Of a DNA stretch of 23,522 nucleotides, positions 14,408 through 20,808 are shown piece by piece. The notes under the pieces are model-generated. The model worked only from the letters and a program-made list of their open reading frames with translations. It searched no databases and was not told the DNA's origin. A program made the translations under genes and the position numbers. Origin of the DNA: a virus; IMG/VR virus record IMGVR_UViG_3300009169_001717, positions 1-23,522 of that record; one strand, given 5' to 3'. Position 1 is the first letter of the stretch, and the number at the start of each line of letters is the position of its first letter.

Positions 14408-14513
14408 CATTCGGGGTTCCAAGGTGTCTACGACGACCGGAGGTCAACCAGTTGAGTCGGAGCCACGCTCGGGATCCTCTTCAGTTATACCCGAAAGACT
14501 AACACCGCGTGTA

Positions 14514-14753
14514 CTACTCCTGGTCTGGTCCGGGCGCATCCGTGCTGCGCCAGCGGTCCTTATCCACGTCATAGCGCCAGTCCACGGTGAAGTAGCGGGC
14601 GTCAACGAAGCTCAGGGAGCCGTCCTCGAGCACGACCAATCCGAGTGCGCGGGGGTCGCGGTCAACCATGCCCATGAGCAGCCCGACACGCCCGACACCG
14701 ACCGCCTCCCCGGTGAAGGTCACCCTGACGGGCTCATCGAGCAGTGCGATCAC
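14514..14753 (-). CDS. Hypothetical protein, 79 aa, last gene of the accessory operon
   Basis: GTG 14753 is preceded by AAGGAGAAGGACC. The protein is beta-rich: VRVTFTGEAVGVGRVGLLMGMV, then LGLVVLEDGSLSFVDARYFTVDW, then a charged Asp/Arg tail. This strand pattern resembles a small SH3- or Tudor-like barrel, but I assign no family. It overlaps the upstream 86-aa gene by 20 bases. It is followed by about 105 bases of non-coding DNA and the terminator. Function is unknown. Confidence 0.8.
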   Translation of the reverse strand: MIALLDEPVRVTFTGEAVGVGRVGLLMGMVDRDPRALGLVVLEDGSLSFVDARYFTVDWRYDVDKDRWRSTDAPGPDQE

Positions 14754-14994
14754 GGTCCTTCTCCTTCCACGGCCTGACCCTGCCCTTCAGCGTGAATGTC
14801 CTGCCGACGGGGATGTACTCGAGGCGGGTTACGTCGTAGCTGACCGGGAATGTCTCTGTCTCGAGGATGAGGTCATCCAGGTAGCCACAGATGACCACCT
14901 CTGCCTCGTGGAAGACCCTGACCTCGAAGCGAACCCCATCCTTGGGGTCGTACTCCGGCACACGCGGCTTGGGCTTCCGCCAGAAGGTCTTCAC
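14734..14994 (-). CDS. Hypothetical protein, 86 aa
   Basis: GTG 14994 (VKTFWRKPKPRVPEY) overlaps the stop of the Cys-rich upstream gene as GTGA. A basic Pro-rich N-terminus is followed by beta strands (VRFEVRVFHEAEVVICGYLDD), TETFPVSYDVTRLEYIPVG and a strongly basic tail (WKEKDRDRTAR). This could be a small nucleic-acid-binding or structural beta-barrel; no family is recognised. Its 3' end overlaps the next gene by 20 bases. Confidence 0.78.
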   Translation of the reverse strand: MKTFWRKPKPRVPEYDPKDGVRFEVRVFHEAEVVICGYLDDLILETETFPVSYDVTRLEYIPVGRTFTLKGRVRPWKEKDRDRTAR

Positions 14995-15215
14995 CGCCGG
15001 TACGTGCAGGCAGAGCAGAGGTGAGGAGAGGTGTAGGCGTCCCCCAGGGCGATGAAGATGCAGACGCGGCGCCTCCCGCAGCCGTCGCACTTCCTGCGCT
15101 TCTCCCTCTCAAGGCTGAGAGCCAGGAGGAGGACCAGGGGGCCGAAGGTGGCCTCCATGGCTTGGGGGAAGAAGATCCCCTGCCCTGGAGGGGACAGGGG
15201 GACCGTATCAGGCAT
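14991..15215 (-). CDS. Small protein with hydrophobic helix and zinc-ribbon-like Cys pairs
   Basis: The 74-aa protein starts at ATG 15215 behind AAGGAGG. An N-terminal Pro/Gly-rich stretch leads to a hydrophobic helix (FGPLVLLLALSL), then a basic patch and CDGCGRRRVC, and a second pair CSAC near the C-terminus. The two CxxC pairs suggest one zinc ribbon. The helix could be membrane-associated but is short (about 12 residues). An internal ATG at 15158 is a possible alternative start. Function is unknown. Confidence 0.75.
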   Translation of the reverse strand: MPDTVPLSPPGQGIFFPQAMEATFGPLVLLLALSLEREKRRKCDGCGRRRVCIFIALGDAYTSPHLCSACTYRR

Positions 15216-15243
15216 ATGACCTCCTTCTGGCGTTTCTCGCCAC

Positions 15244-15504
15244 TCAGATGATACCCGCGGGGATCTTCCTGCGGTAGTGACCGGCGCGACGTGATGTCAC
15301 CCCCTCGGGCGACTTCCATCCGCGGAACACGCGGTTGTCCCAGTAGGCCCAGTTGCATGAGCACCCGCCGACCATCTGGAGCAACATGGCACGTCCCATG
15401 AAGTCGAAGTGGGGGATGAGCTGGAGCGGCCCGTAGCACTGGAAGCCGACGTGGCGGCTCCTCCCGTGGCCGCAGCCAGGGCAGCCCTTGGGCCTACGCC
15501 TCAT
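15244..15504 (-). CDS. Cys-rich hypothetical protein, 86 aa
   Basis: ATG 15504 (MRRRPKGCPGCGHGRSRH) overlaps the end of the preceding gene by 11 bases and has a GGAG ribosome site. Cysteines at residues 8, 11, 23, 48 and 50 plus several His suggest a zinc-binding module. The middle is aromatic (PHFDFMGRAM, CNWAYWDNRVFRGW) and the tail basic. A longer frame from 15654 would run through the upstream gene and is unlikely. No family is recognised. A 5-bp hairpin (15229-15243) separates it from the next gene's ribosome site. Confidence 0.77.
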   Translation of the reverse strand: MRRRPKGCPGCGHGRSRHVGFQCYGPLQLIPHFDFMGRAMLLQMVGGCSCNWAYWDNRVFRGWKSPEGVTSRRAGHYRRKIPAGII

Positions 15505-15904
15505 CGGAGGGCTCCGCGAGAAGCCACTCTTGGAAGTGGTACAGCAACTCCAGCGGCGTGTCCCACTTCTCGGGCATCTTGTAGGGCCGGTTCCAGTCGT
15601 CACCGAACGGGTCACGTTCCCGCAGCCGCTCTCGCTCCTGCTGGGCGCCGTCACGAAGGCCGTTCTTGTACGGCTCGATGATGAGCGGCGAAAAGGGGTC
15701 AGCGATGGGTCCGAAGCCCCAGCCCTCCGGCAAGGAAGCGATACCCCACGCCCACGCTTCCTCTTCGGTCATCTCGCTGAAGCGGTCACCGCAGAGCAGG
15801 CAGACGTTGGATAGGGAGTGGTCACCGCCCTTGTGATGACAGGAGCCGCAGATGTTGAACGGAGGCTCGAAACCGGCCTCCCTCAGAGCTTCTTGGGGCT
15901 TCAC
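15494..15904 (-). CDS. Zinc-finger-like hypothetical protein, 136 aa
   Basis: GTG 15904 overlaps the stop of the ribbon-helix-helix gene as GTGA. The N-terminal half has CGSCHHKGGDH and CLLCGD (Cys19, Cys22, Cys35, Cys38), a treble-clef or ribbon-type zinc site. The C-terminal half is acidic and aromatic with an amphipathic helix (RDGAQQERERLRERD) and ends LLYHFQEWLLAEPSDEA. No enzymatic motif is visible. It may be a small regulator or host-interaction protein; this is a guess from size and composition only. Confidence 0.8.
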   Translation of the reverse strand: MKPQEALREAGFEPPFNICGSCHHKGGDHSLSNVCLLCGDRFSEMTEEEAWAWGIASLPEGWGFGPIADPFSPLIIEPYKNGLRDGAQQERERLRERDPFGDDWNRPYKMPEKWDTPLELLYHFQEWLLAEPSDEA

Positions 15905-16191
15905 TTGCGACTTCTCCCCTTGGCCTGGTCTTCCTTGCTGATGGGACGCACGAAGGTCCCCGGCTGCAAGGGCTTGGAGTCGATGGACACAGCCATGAGC
16001 TTCGCGGAGTCGATGACCTTGACGCCGCCTTCGTCGTGATGGGCAGTGGCGAGGAAGCCAGCAGTCATCTTGGCGCTCACGTACTCCTCGAGCCTCTTCT
16101 TCACCACCGCGGTGACCGTGGTGCCCTCGTTGATAGCCTTGATCTTCACCTGTCGGTGCAGCTCGTCTGGGATGTCGATGGAAAGTCTCAT
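15901..16191 (-). CDS. Ribbon-helix-helix (Arc/CopG-type) DNA-binding protein
   Basis: The 96-aa protein starts at ATG 16191, overlapping the upstream stop as ATGA. The first 42 residues fit the RHH fold: beta strand MRLSIDIPDELHRQV, helix KIKAINEGT, turn, helix TVTAVVKKRLEEYV. Such proteins bind operators as dimers through the first strand. The C-terminal 50 residues (DEGGVKVIDSAKL, then a basic KGRSRK tail) are not part of the fold. It is the only clear transcription-factor-like protein in the accessory operon and a candidate regulator of it. No antitoxin partner toxin is visible beside it. Confidence 0.82.
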   Translation of the reverse strand: MRLSIDIPDELHRQVKIKAINEGTTVTAVVKKRLEEYVSAKMTAGFLATAHHDEGGVKVIDSAKLMAVSIDSKPLQPGTFVRPISKEDQAKGRSRK

Positions 16192-16577
16192 GCGGTCTCC
16201 TTGTTCTTGGCGTAGGCCTCCCGGCGCCGCTCGAGCTTGGCTCTCACCTTGCAGCGATCCGTGCAGTAGACGTGGTGCGTGCGGGCGAACGAGGAGGGGT
16301 GGAAGGGCATGCCGCAGACGATGCAGTCCTTCGTGAACTCATCGATGGCCTTGGGTGGTCGCGGCCTTGTGCCGGTGCAGGACTCATGGAAGAAGTGCGC
16401 GCTGCCGCACATGTAGCACCACGCCTGTGGGAGGCCACCCAGCCCGCGTGGGGTTCGACTCTCGACCGTGGTCTCCCCCAGCTGCCGCGGCAGTGGTGGC
16501 TTGCTCCAGGCGGGGCGATTGGGGACGGCCCGCTTCCTGGTGACCCTCAGGGAATGAACGTCAGTACGGCGCGTCAA
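16188..16577 (-). CDS. Double zinc-ribbon protein, 129 aa
   Basis: I choose TTG 16577, which overlaps the upstream stop as TTGA and has AAGGAG 8 bases before it. A longer ATG start at 16682 would lie inside the upstream gene. A basic Pro/Arg-rich N-terminus (residues 2-48) is followed by CYMCGS...C (54, 57, 67). A second site has CIVCG (85, 88) and YCTDRC (105, 109), then a basic coiled helix (KVRAKLERRREAY). The second site resembles the zinc ribbon seen in small DNA- or RNA-associated proteins of phages and bacteria. Function is unknown. Confidence 0.78.
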   Translation of the reverse strand: MTRRTDVHSLRVTRKRAVPNRPAWSKPPLPRQLGETTVESRTPRGLGGLPQAWCYMCGSAHFFHESCTGTRPRPPKAIDEFTKDCIVCGMPFHPSSFARTHHVYCTDRCKVRAKLERRREAYAKNKETA

Positions 16578-16789
16578 CCCTTCAACTCCTTCATCGCCCA
16601 CCTCAACCACTGGATCTTGTTCCAGCACACGCCGCAGAGGCTGTAGTGACCAAGCCTGACCTTCGCTGGCGACTTGCCGCACTCCCGGCAGTTTGCCTTG
16701 GTCTGCATCCGGTATAAGCCGCTCGCATCAAGAACCTTGTCTCCCCATGGCCTCGGAGTCGTCTTCGGCCTACCCCTCTGCCGTCCCAT
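16574..16789 (-). CDS. AT-hook-like / zinc-ribbon small protein, 71 aa
   Basis: ATG 16789 (MGRQRGRPKTTPRPWG) lies just after GGGAGGG, a tight but usable ribosome site, and overlaps the 37-aa gene upstream. The opening contains the AT-hook core R-G-R-P flanked by basic residues. Four cysteines at 34, 37, 52 and 55 (CREC...CGVC) then make a zinc ribbon, and a Trp-rich basic helix (WNKIQWLRWAMKELKG) ends the protein. The combination suggests nucleic-acid binding. An upstream in-frame ATG at 16840 has no good ribosome site. Confidence 0.75.
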   Translation of the reverse strand: MGRQRGRPKTTPRPWGDKVLDASGLYRMQTKANCRECGKSPAKVRLGHYSLCGVCWNKIQWLRWAMKELKG

Positions 16790-16883
16790 GGCCCTCCCTC
16801 TCGCAATCTGGGCAGTCGGGCGGGCAGTCATCGATGACATGCCTGCGCCACCATGCTCGGAGCCATGCGCGCAGGCGGGTCAC
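16770..16883 (-). CDS. Micro-protein with tight Cys cluster, 37 aa
   Basis: A very short gene starts at GTG 16883, overlapping the upstream stop as GTGA, and ends at TAG 16770. The N-terminus is a basic Trp-rich amphipathic helix (VTRLRAWLRAWWRRH). It is followed by IDDCPPDCPDCEREG, three cysteines in a CxxxCxxC pattern. The coding call rests on the stop-start overlap, shared by almost all neighbours, and on the sensible Cys motif. The helix could touch membranes or nucleic acids. It overlaps the next gene by 20 bases. Confidence 0.6.
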   Translation of the reverse strand: MTRLRAWLRAWWRRHVIDDCPPDCPDCEREGHGTAEG

Positions 16884-17260
16884 CTCGTGGCCTCCTTGTG
16901 GGCAGCGAAGGCGGCACTTGATGCGGCGCAGGATGGTTGCGGGCAGTCACGCCAGTCAACGGTGGTGTCGTGTGCTTGACGGTGGAAGTCGCGTGGGTAC
17001 AGGTCCAGCGCCTCGGCCAGCGCCTTCGCGTCGGCACGGGCGTCCTTGTGGCTCTTGCGCCAAGAGGCGATGCGGGTTTCTAGGGTCTTTGTCCATTCGC
17101 GGCACTCGGCCAGCGCAGCCTCGGCCTTGTCGAGTTGAGCGAGGACGATGGCGGTGTCGCAAGGCCACGACCTCGCGTCGAACGAACAGACAAGCTCTAC
17201 TCGCTCTCCTGAGTGCGTGATGCCGCGGGCAGGGACGTGCCGCTCCCTGATGTCGCTCAT
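16880..17260 (-). CDS. DIRERHV-family coiled-coil/Cys protein, type 1 (126 aa)
   Basis: ATG 17260 (MSDIRERHVPARG) overlaps the upstream stop as ATGA. The layout is shared with two other genes in this region: an N-terminal DIRERHV motif, a Cys/WPC segment (VCSFDARSWPCD), the coiled-coil block LDKAEAALAECREWTKTLE, and then ARADAKALAEAL. A variable Cys-containing part (DCPQPSCAA) and the terminal AFAAHKEATR follow. The 21-base DNA encoding RERHVP upstream is nearly identical in all three copies. It looks like a rapidly duplicating accessory family. No enzyme motif is seen and function is unknown. Confidence 0.82.
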   Translation of the reverse strand: MSDIRERHVPARGITHSGERVELVCSFDARSWPCDTAIVLAQLDKAEAALAECREWTKTLETRIASWRKSHKDARADAKALAEALDLYPRDFHRQAHDTTVDWRDCPQPSCAASSAAFAAHKEATR

Positions 17261-17538
17261 CGCGGCTTCCCCCGGTAGATGAGATGGACGATGGCGTGGT
17301 ACACCGCGTCGTTGAGATAGACGGTGGGGTCCACGTCTTCCACGTTCGCCGCGAGGCGTGCATACGCGGCCAGTGCAGCCTCGGCCTTGTCGGCGCGGGC
17401 ACGGGCGAGGGTTGCGGCTTCTATCTCTGCCTCTGCGACTATCGGTGCCATCTCGTCCTCGTGGACGCCGCACTGCGTCTTGTACGAGCGGTGGTAGTTC
17501 AGGACACGCATCCCGGCCTGCGTCGTTGGCTCGCTCAC
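17257..17538 (-). CDS. Array member, type 2 (93 aa)
   Basis: GTG 17538 overlaps the upstream stop as GTGA. It begins VSEPTTQAGMRVLNYH, sharing the TT-x-AGM-x-x-L opening with the 77-aa protein at 18326-18559 but lacking the DIRERHV motif. The centre has EAATLARARADKAEAALAAY, the same coiled-coil block as the type 1 proteins, so the two types have exchanged sequence. The C-terminus (YLNDAVYHAIVHLIYRGKPR) is helical and unique. Function is unknown. Confidence 0.78.
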   Translation of the reverse strand: MSEPTTQAGMRVLNYHRSYKTQCGVHEDEMAPIVAEAEIEAATLARARADKAEAALAAYARLAANVEDVDPTVYLNDAVYHAIVHLIYRGKPR

Positions 17539-17978
17539 TTCGTGGCCTTCTTGTGGGCGGCGAGGGCGATGTAGGTCGGGCATCGCGGGGTGTGCGACGG
17601 CTGACGGTCGCCGCATTGGGTACAGGTGTGGTCGATGGCCCATGCTGCCTCGCTCAGCATCGCGGCCAGCGCCTTCGCGTCGGCACGGGCGGCGGCGAGG
17701 TCATCTTGGGCTGCGATGATGGCGAGGCTCATCCGGTCGATACACTCGGCCAGCGCAGCCTCGGCCTTGGTGGCAGCCTCTCTGTGGACGCGCTCACGGT
17801 CATGGGCGAAGGCTAGGTTGTGTTGGCACTCGGCCAGCGCAGCCTCGGCCTTGTCGGCGCGGTAGCCGTAGCAGGGCCACAGGTCACGACAGCGTGTGCA
17901 TCGTGGATGCTCGTGCGGGACGCCATTGTGGTCCTTGCCATCGCAGCAGGGGACGTGCCGCTCCCTGATGTCAGGCAT
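17535..17978 (-). CDS. DIRERHV-family coiled-coil/Cys protein, type 1 (147 aa, longest copy)
   Basis: ATG 17978 overlaps the upstream stop by 8 bases. The protein starts MPDIRERHVPCCDG, then has CTRCRDLWPC (residues 27-36) and two copies of KAEAALAEC (43-51 and 71-79). AAARADAKALAAML, the second Cys cluster TCTQCGDRQPSHTPRC and the terminal ALAAHKKATK follow. The internal duplication of the coiled-coil block accounts for its extra length. The two Cys clusters flanking a coiled coil could be zinc sites at each end of a rod. No family is recognised. Confidence 0.82.
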   Translation of the reverse strand: MPDIRERHVPCCDGKDHNGVPHEHPRCTRCRDLWPCYGYRADKAEAALAECQHNLAFAHDRERVHREAATKAEAALAECIDRMSLAIIAAQDDLAAARADAKALAAMLSEAAWAIDHTCTQCGDRQPSHTPRCPTYIALAAHKKATK

Positions 17979-18333
17979 CCGTGGCCTCCTTGTGGGCGGC
18001 GAGGGCGGCACGGGCTGCGAGGCAGTCATCGGTATGGATGAGAAGCCTGTTGCTGCCGCACCAACAGTCGTCAGCGACTCGTCTGACACGCACCAGCGCC
18101 TCGGCCAGCGCCTTCGCGTCCTGCTCGGCGGCGTCGCGCTCCTCTTGGGCTGCGATGACCATGCCCGCCGCCTCGAAGCCGTACTTGCCAGCCAGCGCAG
18201 CCTCGGCGGCGTCGGCACGGTCGGCTTCGCGGATGGCGTCACAGGGCCACTCTCCGAAGCAGCCCTCGCAAACGTCACGCTCATTGGACTCAAGTGGCCC
18301 GCCGTTGACGTGCCGCTCCCTGATGTCAGTCAT
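17971..18333 (-). CDS. DIRERHV-family coiled-coil/Cys protein, type 1 (120 aa)
   Basis: ATG 18333 overlaps the upstream stop by 8 bases. The protein starts MTDIRERHVNGG, has CEGCFGEWPCD, then DRADAAEAALAGKYG, a second helix (AAQEERDAAEQDAKALAEAL) and the Cys/His stretch DDCWCGSNRLLIHTDDC. It ends ALAAHKEATDA. The domain order is identical to the other two type 1 copies, but this copy is more diverged in the middle. It may be the older member. Function is unknown. Confidence 0.82.
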   Translation of the reverse strand: MTDIRERHVNGGPLESNERDVCEGCFGEWPCDAIREADRADAAEAALAGKYGFEAAGMVIAAQEERDAAEQDAKALAEALVRVRRVADDCWCGSNRLLIHTDDCLAARAALAAHKEATDA

Positions 18334-18559
18334 CAGAGGGGTCCACGATGTCAGAGCAGATGCGGCACCAACGGGGGTCATGGTCGGGGTTGTACTGACT
18401 GCACTTGGCCCTGATGGCGGCTCGCTCCTGCTGGCGGGCCTCGGCTTCGATGGCGATGATCTCCGCGGCGGAAGGGGCGATCCGCACGACGCCGCCGTGA
18501 GGGACCTCGATGCCCCGGAGGAGGTGCATCCCGGCCCGCGTAGTGACGGTCTCAGTCAT
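18326..18559 (-). CDS. Array member, type 2 (77 aa)
   Basis: ATG 18559 overlaps the upstream stop as ATGA. The start MTETVTTRAGMHLLRG shares the TT-x-AGM-x-x-L opening with the gene at 17257-17538. A helix follows (PSAAEIIAIEAEARQQERAAIRAKC), then a small Cys pair in DPRWCRICSD and an acidic tail. It is the first gene of the five-gene array in the direction of transcription. Function is unknown. Confidence 0.78.
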   Translation of the reverse strand: MTETVTTRAGMHLLRGIEVPHGGVVRIAPSAAEIIAIEAEARQQERAAIRAKCSQYNPDHDPRWCRICSDIVDPSDD

Positions 18560-18702
18560 CGGATGACCACGTCGGTGTACCACTTGCCGCAACGCTCGCA
18601 CCAGCGGTCGTAGACGGGGTGTCCGGGCGTGGAGTGGAAGTGCTCTCGCCACATCCAGCGGTGGCGCCCTCCACTCATCTCACAGGGTTCGATGCGCTTC
18701 AT
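18556..18702 (-). CDS. Small Cys/His protein, 48 aa
   Basis: The protein starts at ATG 18702, overlapping the SPFH gene stop as ATGA, and ends overlapping the next start as ATGA. It starts MKRIEPCEMSGGRHRWMW and ends VYDRWCERCGKWYTDVVIR. One Cys and several His in the first half plus CERC in the second give a plausible zinc ribbon. The coupling on both sides is the main coding evidence. Function is unknown. Confidence 0.72.
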   Translation of the reverse strand: MKRIEPCEMSGGRHRWMWREHFHSTPGHPVYDRWCERCGKWYTDVVIR

Positions 18703-19631
18703 GGCTGCTCTTCGAGGGTATCCGCGGTGATGCCGTTGAGGTTCCAGATGAAGCCGGAGTCAGAGGGGACGAGGGCGATGCGGACCTTGTCCGCGAGCTT
18801 GAAGATGGTCTCCCACTGGATCAACTCCGGCGTGAGTGAGGAGACGATGCGCTCGTTGGCGCGTGCCTGACCGTCAGCGATGATGGCCTGGGCGTCAGCC
18901 TCTCCCTGTGCCTTGGTGCGGAGAGTGTCCGCTTCGGTCTTGGAACGACTGAGGTTTTGGCTGGCGATCTGCTTCTGCTCCACGGAGTTCAGGTAGTCAC
19001 CCGACAGCCCGATGTCGCGGATGAAGACACCGTCGATGGTGATGTCGTAGGGATCGACGTTGGCCTGGAGGGCTGCCTGCACCTCGTGTCCCATCACGTC
19101 CCGCTTGCTGGTGATCTCATCCACACCGAAGTTGCGCGCCAGGGCCTTCAACTGCGTGTCGGCCTGACTCTCGATGAGCTTGCGTGCGTAGTCCATGCCG
19201 ACCGTCTGGTAGAGCGTGGAGGCGACGGTGGGGTCGATGCGGTAGTTGACGATGCCCACCAGCTTGGCGGGCTGGTTCTCCTTGGTGAAGGCTTCGATGT
19301 CCTTGAAGGGATAGGTGATGACGCGGGTGTCCATGACGTGGACGTTGTCCACGAATGGTGCGATGACGTGCAGCCCGGGGTCGAGGGTCTGGTCCTGCAC
19401 CGCTCCGAAGCGGGTGACGACGCCGACCTGTCCTGCGGGCACCTCGGTGAGCGACATGCCCAGCAGCAGCACGATGACGCCGATGATGGACGTGACGGCG
19501 AAGGGCCACCTCTTCTTGAGCCGCAGCTCCTCCCCGTCACGCAGGGTCCCGCGCAGGAACCAGAGGATGGCAAGCGAAGCGATGCCGACGATGATGAGGA
19601 TCAGGCCGGTGAGTTCAAGTAGCGTTCCCAT
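18699..19631 (-). CDS. SPFH / prohibitin-like (Band 7) membrane protein
   Basis: The 310-aa protein starts at ATG 19631. It has two hydrophobic segments, about residues 5-28 (LTGLILIIVGIASLAILWFL) and 45-62 (AVTSIIGVIVLLLGMSL). The Band 7 domain opens EVPAGQVGVVTRFGAVQDQTLDPGLHVIAPFVD. It is followed by the SPFH-typical YRIDPTVASTLYQTVG and a long Ala/Glu/Gln coiled coil ending KAQGEADAQAIIADGQARANE. The layout is that of HflC/HflK- or prohibitin-type scaffolds that form cage-like membrane rings. In phages such proteins are known but uncommon; the role may be protecting membranes or controlling FtsH-type proteases, which is inferred. It lies 4 bases after the rtcB stop, so the two are probably co-expressed. 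Confidence 0.92.
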   Translation of the reverse strand: MGTLLELTGLILIIVGIASLAILWFLRGTLRDGEELRLKKRWPFAVTSIIGVIVLLLGMSLTEVPAGQVGVVTRFGAVQDQTLDPGLHVIAPFVDNVHVMDTRVITYPFKDIEAFTKENQPAKLVGIVNYRIDPTVASTLYQTVGMDYARKLIESQADTQLKALARNFGVDEITSKRDVMGHEVQAALQANVDPYDITIDGVFIRDIGLSGDYLNSVEQKQIASQNLSRSKTEADTLRTKAQGEADAQAIIADGQARANERIVSSLTPELIQWETIFKLADKVRIALVPSDSGFIWNLNGITADTLEEQP

Positions 19632-19635
19632 ATCC

Positions 19636-20808
19636 CTATCCTTTCACGACCCCCATGGGGCTCAAGCGCTGGATGGGCCGGATCAGGTCGCCCGAAACGG
19701 CCATGACGCCCTCGATGTCCTTGTAGGCGGGCGCGGACTCATCGATGACCGACTCGCGGCTCCTCGTGACGAGCTGGACGTTGGCGGAGGCCAACATCTC
19801 GTCCATCTCGGCCAGGGTGACCATCTTTCGGGTCGCAGCCCGACTGCGGGCCCTCCCGGCGCCGTGCTGGCACGTATCGAGGGCCTCAGGGTTGCCCAGG
19901 CCCTCTGCGATGTAGGAACCCGTCGTCATGGAGCCCGGGATGAGGACCTTCTCGCCCTCGTTGGCCCGAACGGCTCCCTTCCGGTGGACGATGCCGTTCC
20001 GGCCCCCGTGGTTCTCCCAGGCGGCGAAGTTATGGTGGACATCGAGGGTCTGGCGGGCCTCGATGCCCACTTCGGAGCCGAATGCCTCGATGACCTTCTT
20101 CGCCATCCGCCTGCGGTTCTCCTCGGCCCATGTGAGGGCGATACCCATGTCGGAGAAGTAGTCATGGCCCTCCTGGGACTTGAATGGCAGCCAGGCGACC
20201 TCGTCGTGGGGCAACTTGGAGTGCCAGAGGCGGTTGAGCGCCAGGGCGCGCTTGTGGTGAAGGTCACAGGTCTTCTTGCCGACGCTTCGGGAGCCGGAGT
20301 GGATCATGAAGTAGAGGAGGCCGTCGTCATCGCCCCTCTGAAGCTCCAGGAAGTGGTTTCCGCCTCCCAGGGTGCCCAGCTGGACCTCCGCGGCCTCCAG
20401 GAAGGGCCGGATGCGCTCGGAGGCGTCCAGCCACTCCGTGATGGGGTCCTTCTGCTCCTGGTGCTGTGCGTGGGGGCCGTTCCCGCAGGGGATGTCGCGT
20501 GAGACCTGGTGGAGGAACCTCTTGATGTCCGCGGGGCTCAGGGAGTCGGCCGGGACGCCCGTTTCGATGAGGGAGACGCCGCAGCCGATGTCCACGCCGA
20601 TGGCGTAGGGCACCACGGCGTTATCTGCCATGAAGACGCCCCCCACGGGCATGCCGTAGCCCTGGTGGGCGTCTGGCATGAGGGCCACGGCGCCCATGAC
20701 GAAGGGCAGGCGGCTGACGTTGACCATCTGGGCCCTGGCGCCCTCCTCGAGGTCGATGGCCCATGACTTGATGGGGGCTCCCCCATCGGTGAAGACCTCG
20801 TTGATCAC
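19636..20808 (-). CDS. rtcB: RtcB-type RNA ligase (3'-phosphate / 5'-OH tRNA-splicing ligase)
   Basis: The 390-aa protein starts at GTG 20808 (GTGA overlap with the ligase-domain gene). It is close to the usual RtcB length of about 400. Motifs in order are MPDAHQGYGMPVGG, GVDIGCGVSL (metal-binding Asp73 and Cys76), LGTLGGGNHF, and MIHSGSRSVG. DVHHNFAAWENH, HRKGAVRANEGE, IPGSMTTGSYIAEGLGNPEA and QHGAGRARSR (guanylated His315) follow. All catalytic and Mn-binding residues I know appear intact. It joins RNA 2',3'-cyclic or 3'-phosphate ends to 5'-OH ends using GTP and Mn2+, and so could repair tRNAs cut by host anticodon nucleases. No archease gene is visible. Confidence 0.97.
   Translation of the reverse strand: MINEVFTDGGAPIKSWAIDLEEGARAQMVNVSRLPFVMGAVALMPDAHQGYGMPVGGVFMADNAVVPYAIGVDIGCGVSLIETGVPADSLSPADIKRFLHQVSRDIPCGNGPHAQHQEQKDPITEWLDASERIRPFLEAAEVQLGTLGGGNHFLELQRGDDDGLLYFMIHSGSRSVGKKTCDLHHKRALALNRLWHSKLPHDEVAWLPFKSQEGHDYFSDMGIALTWAEENRRRMAKKVIEAFGSEVGIEARQTLDVHHNFAAWENHGGRNGIVHRKGAVRANEGEKVLIPGSMTTGSYIAEGLGNPEALDTCQHGAGRARSRAATRKMVTLAEMDEMLASANVQLVTRSRESVIDESAPAYKDIEGVMAVSGDLIRPIQRLSPMGVVKG

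Larger units (their letters stand above)
17007..18327. repeat. Dispersed direct DNA repeats inside the five-gene array
   Basis: A 21-base sequence beginning GACGTGCCGCTCCCTGATG is exact at 17234-17254, 17952-17972 and 18307-18327, each at the 5' end of a type 1 gene. A second element, CGGCCAGCGCAGCCTCGGCC plus TTG, recurs at 17107-17129, 17747-17769 and 17831-17853. Variants lie at 17367-17389 and 18191-18209. A third, around CTCGGCCAGCGCCTTCGCGTC, recurs near 17012, 17666 and 18100. All encode the shared motifs, but their nucleotide identity points to recent duplication or recombination. Confidence 0.85.

Noticed and set aside
14484-14512. Leftward TATAAC box as promoter for the packaging operon
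   Set aside because: The -10 is good (5/6) but no -35 is present at acceptable spacing, and the RNA would run into the terminator. It is kept only as a remark in the findings.
16880-18333. CRISPR-like array because of regularly recurring short repeats
   Set aside because: Repeats are unevenly spaced, lie in frame inside coding regions, and encode conserved protein motifs; there are no spacers or cas genes.
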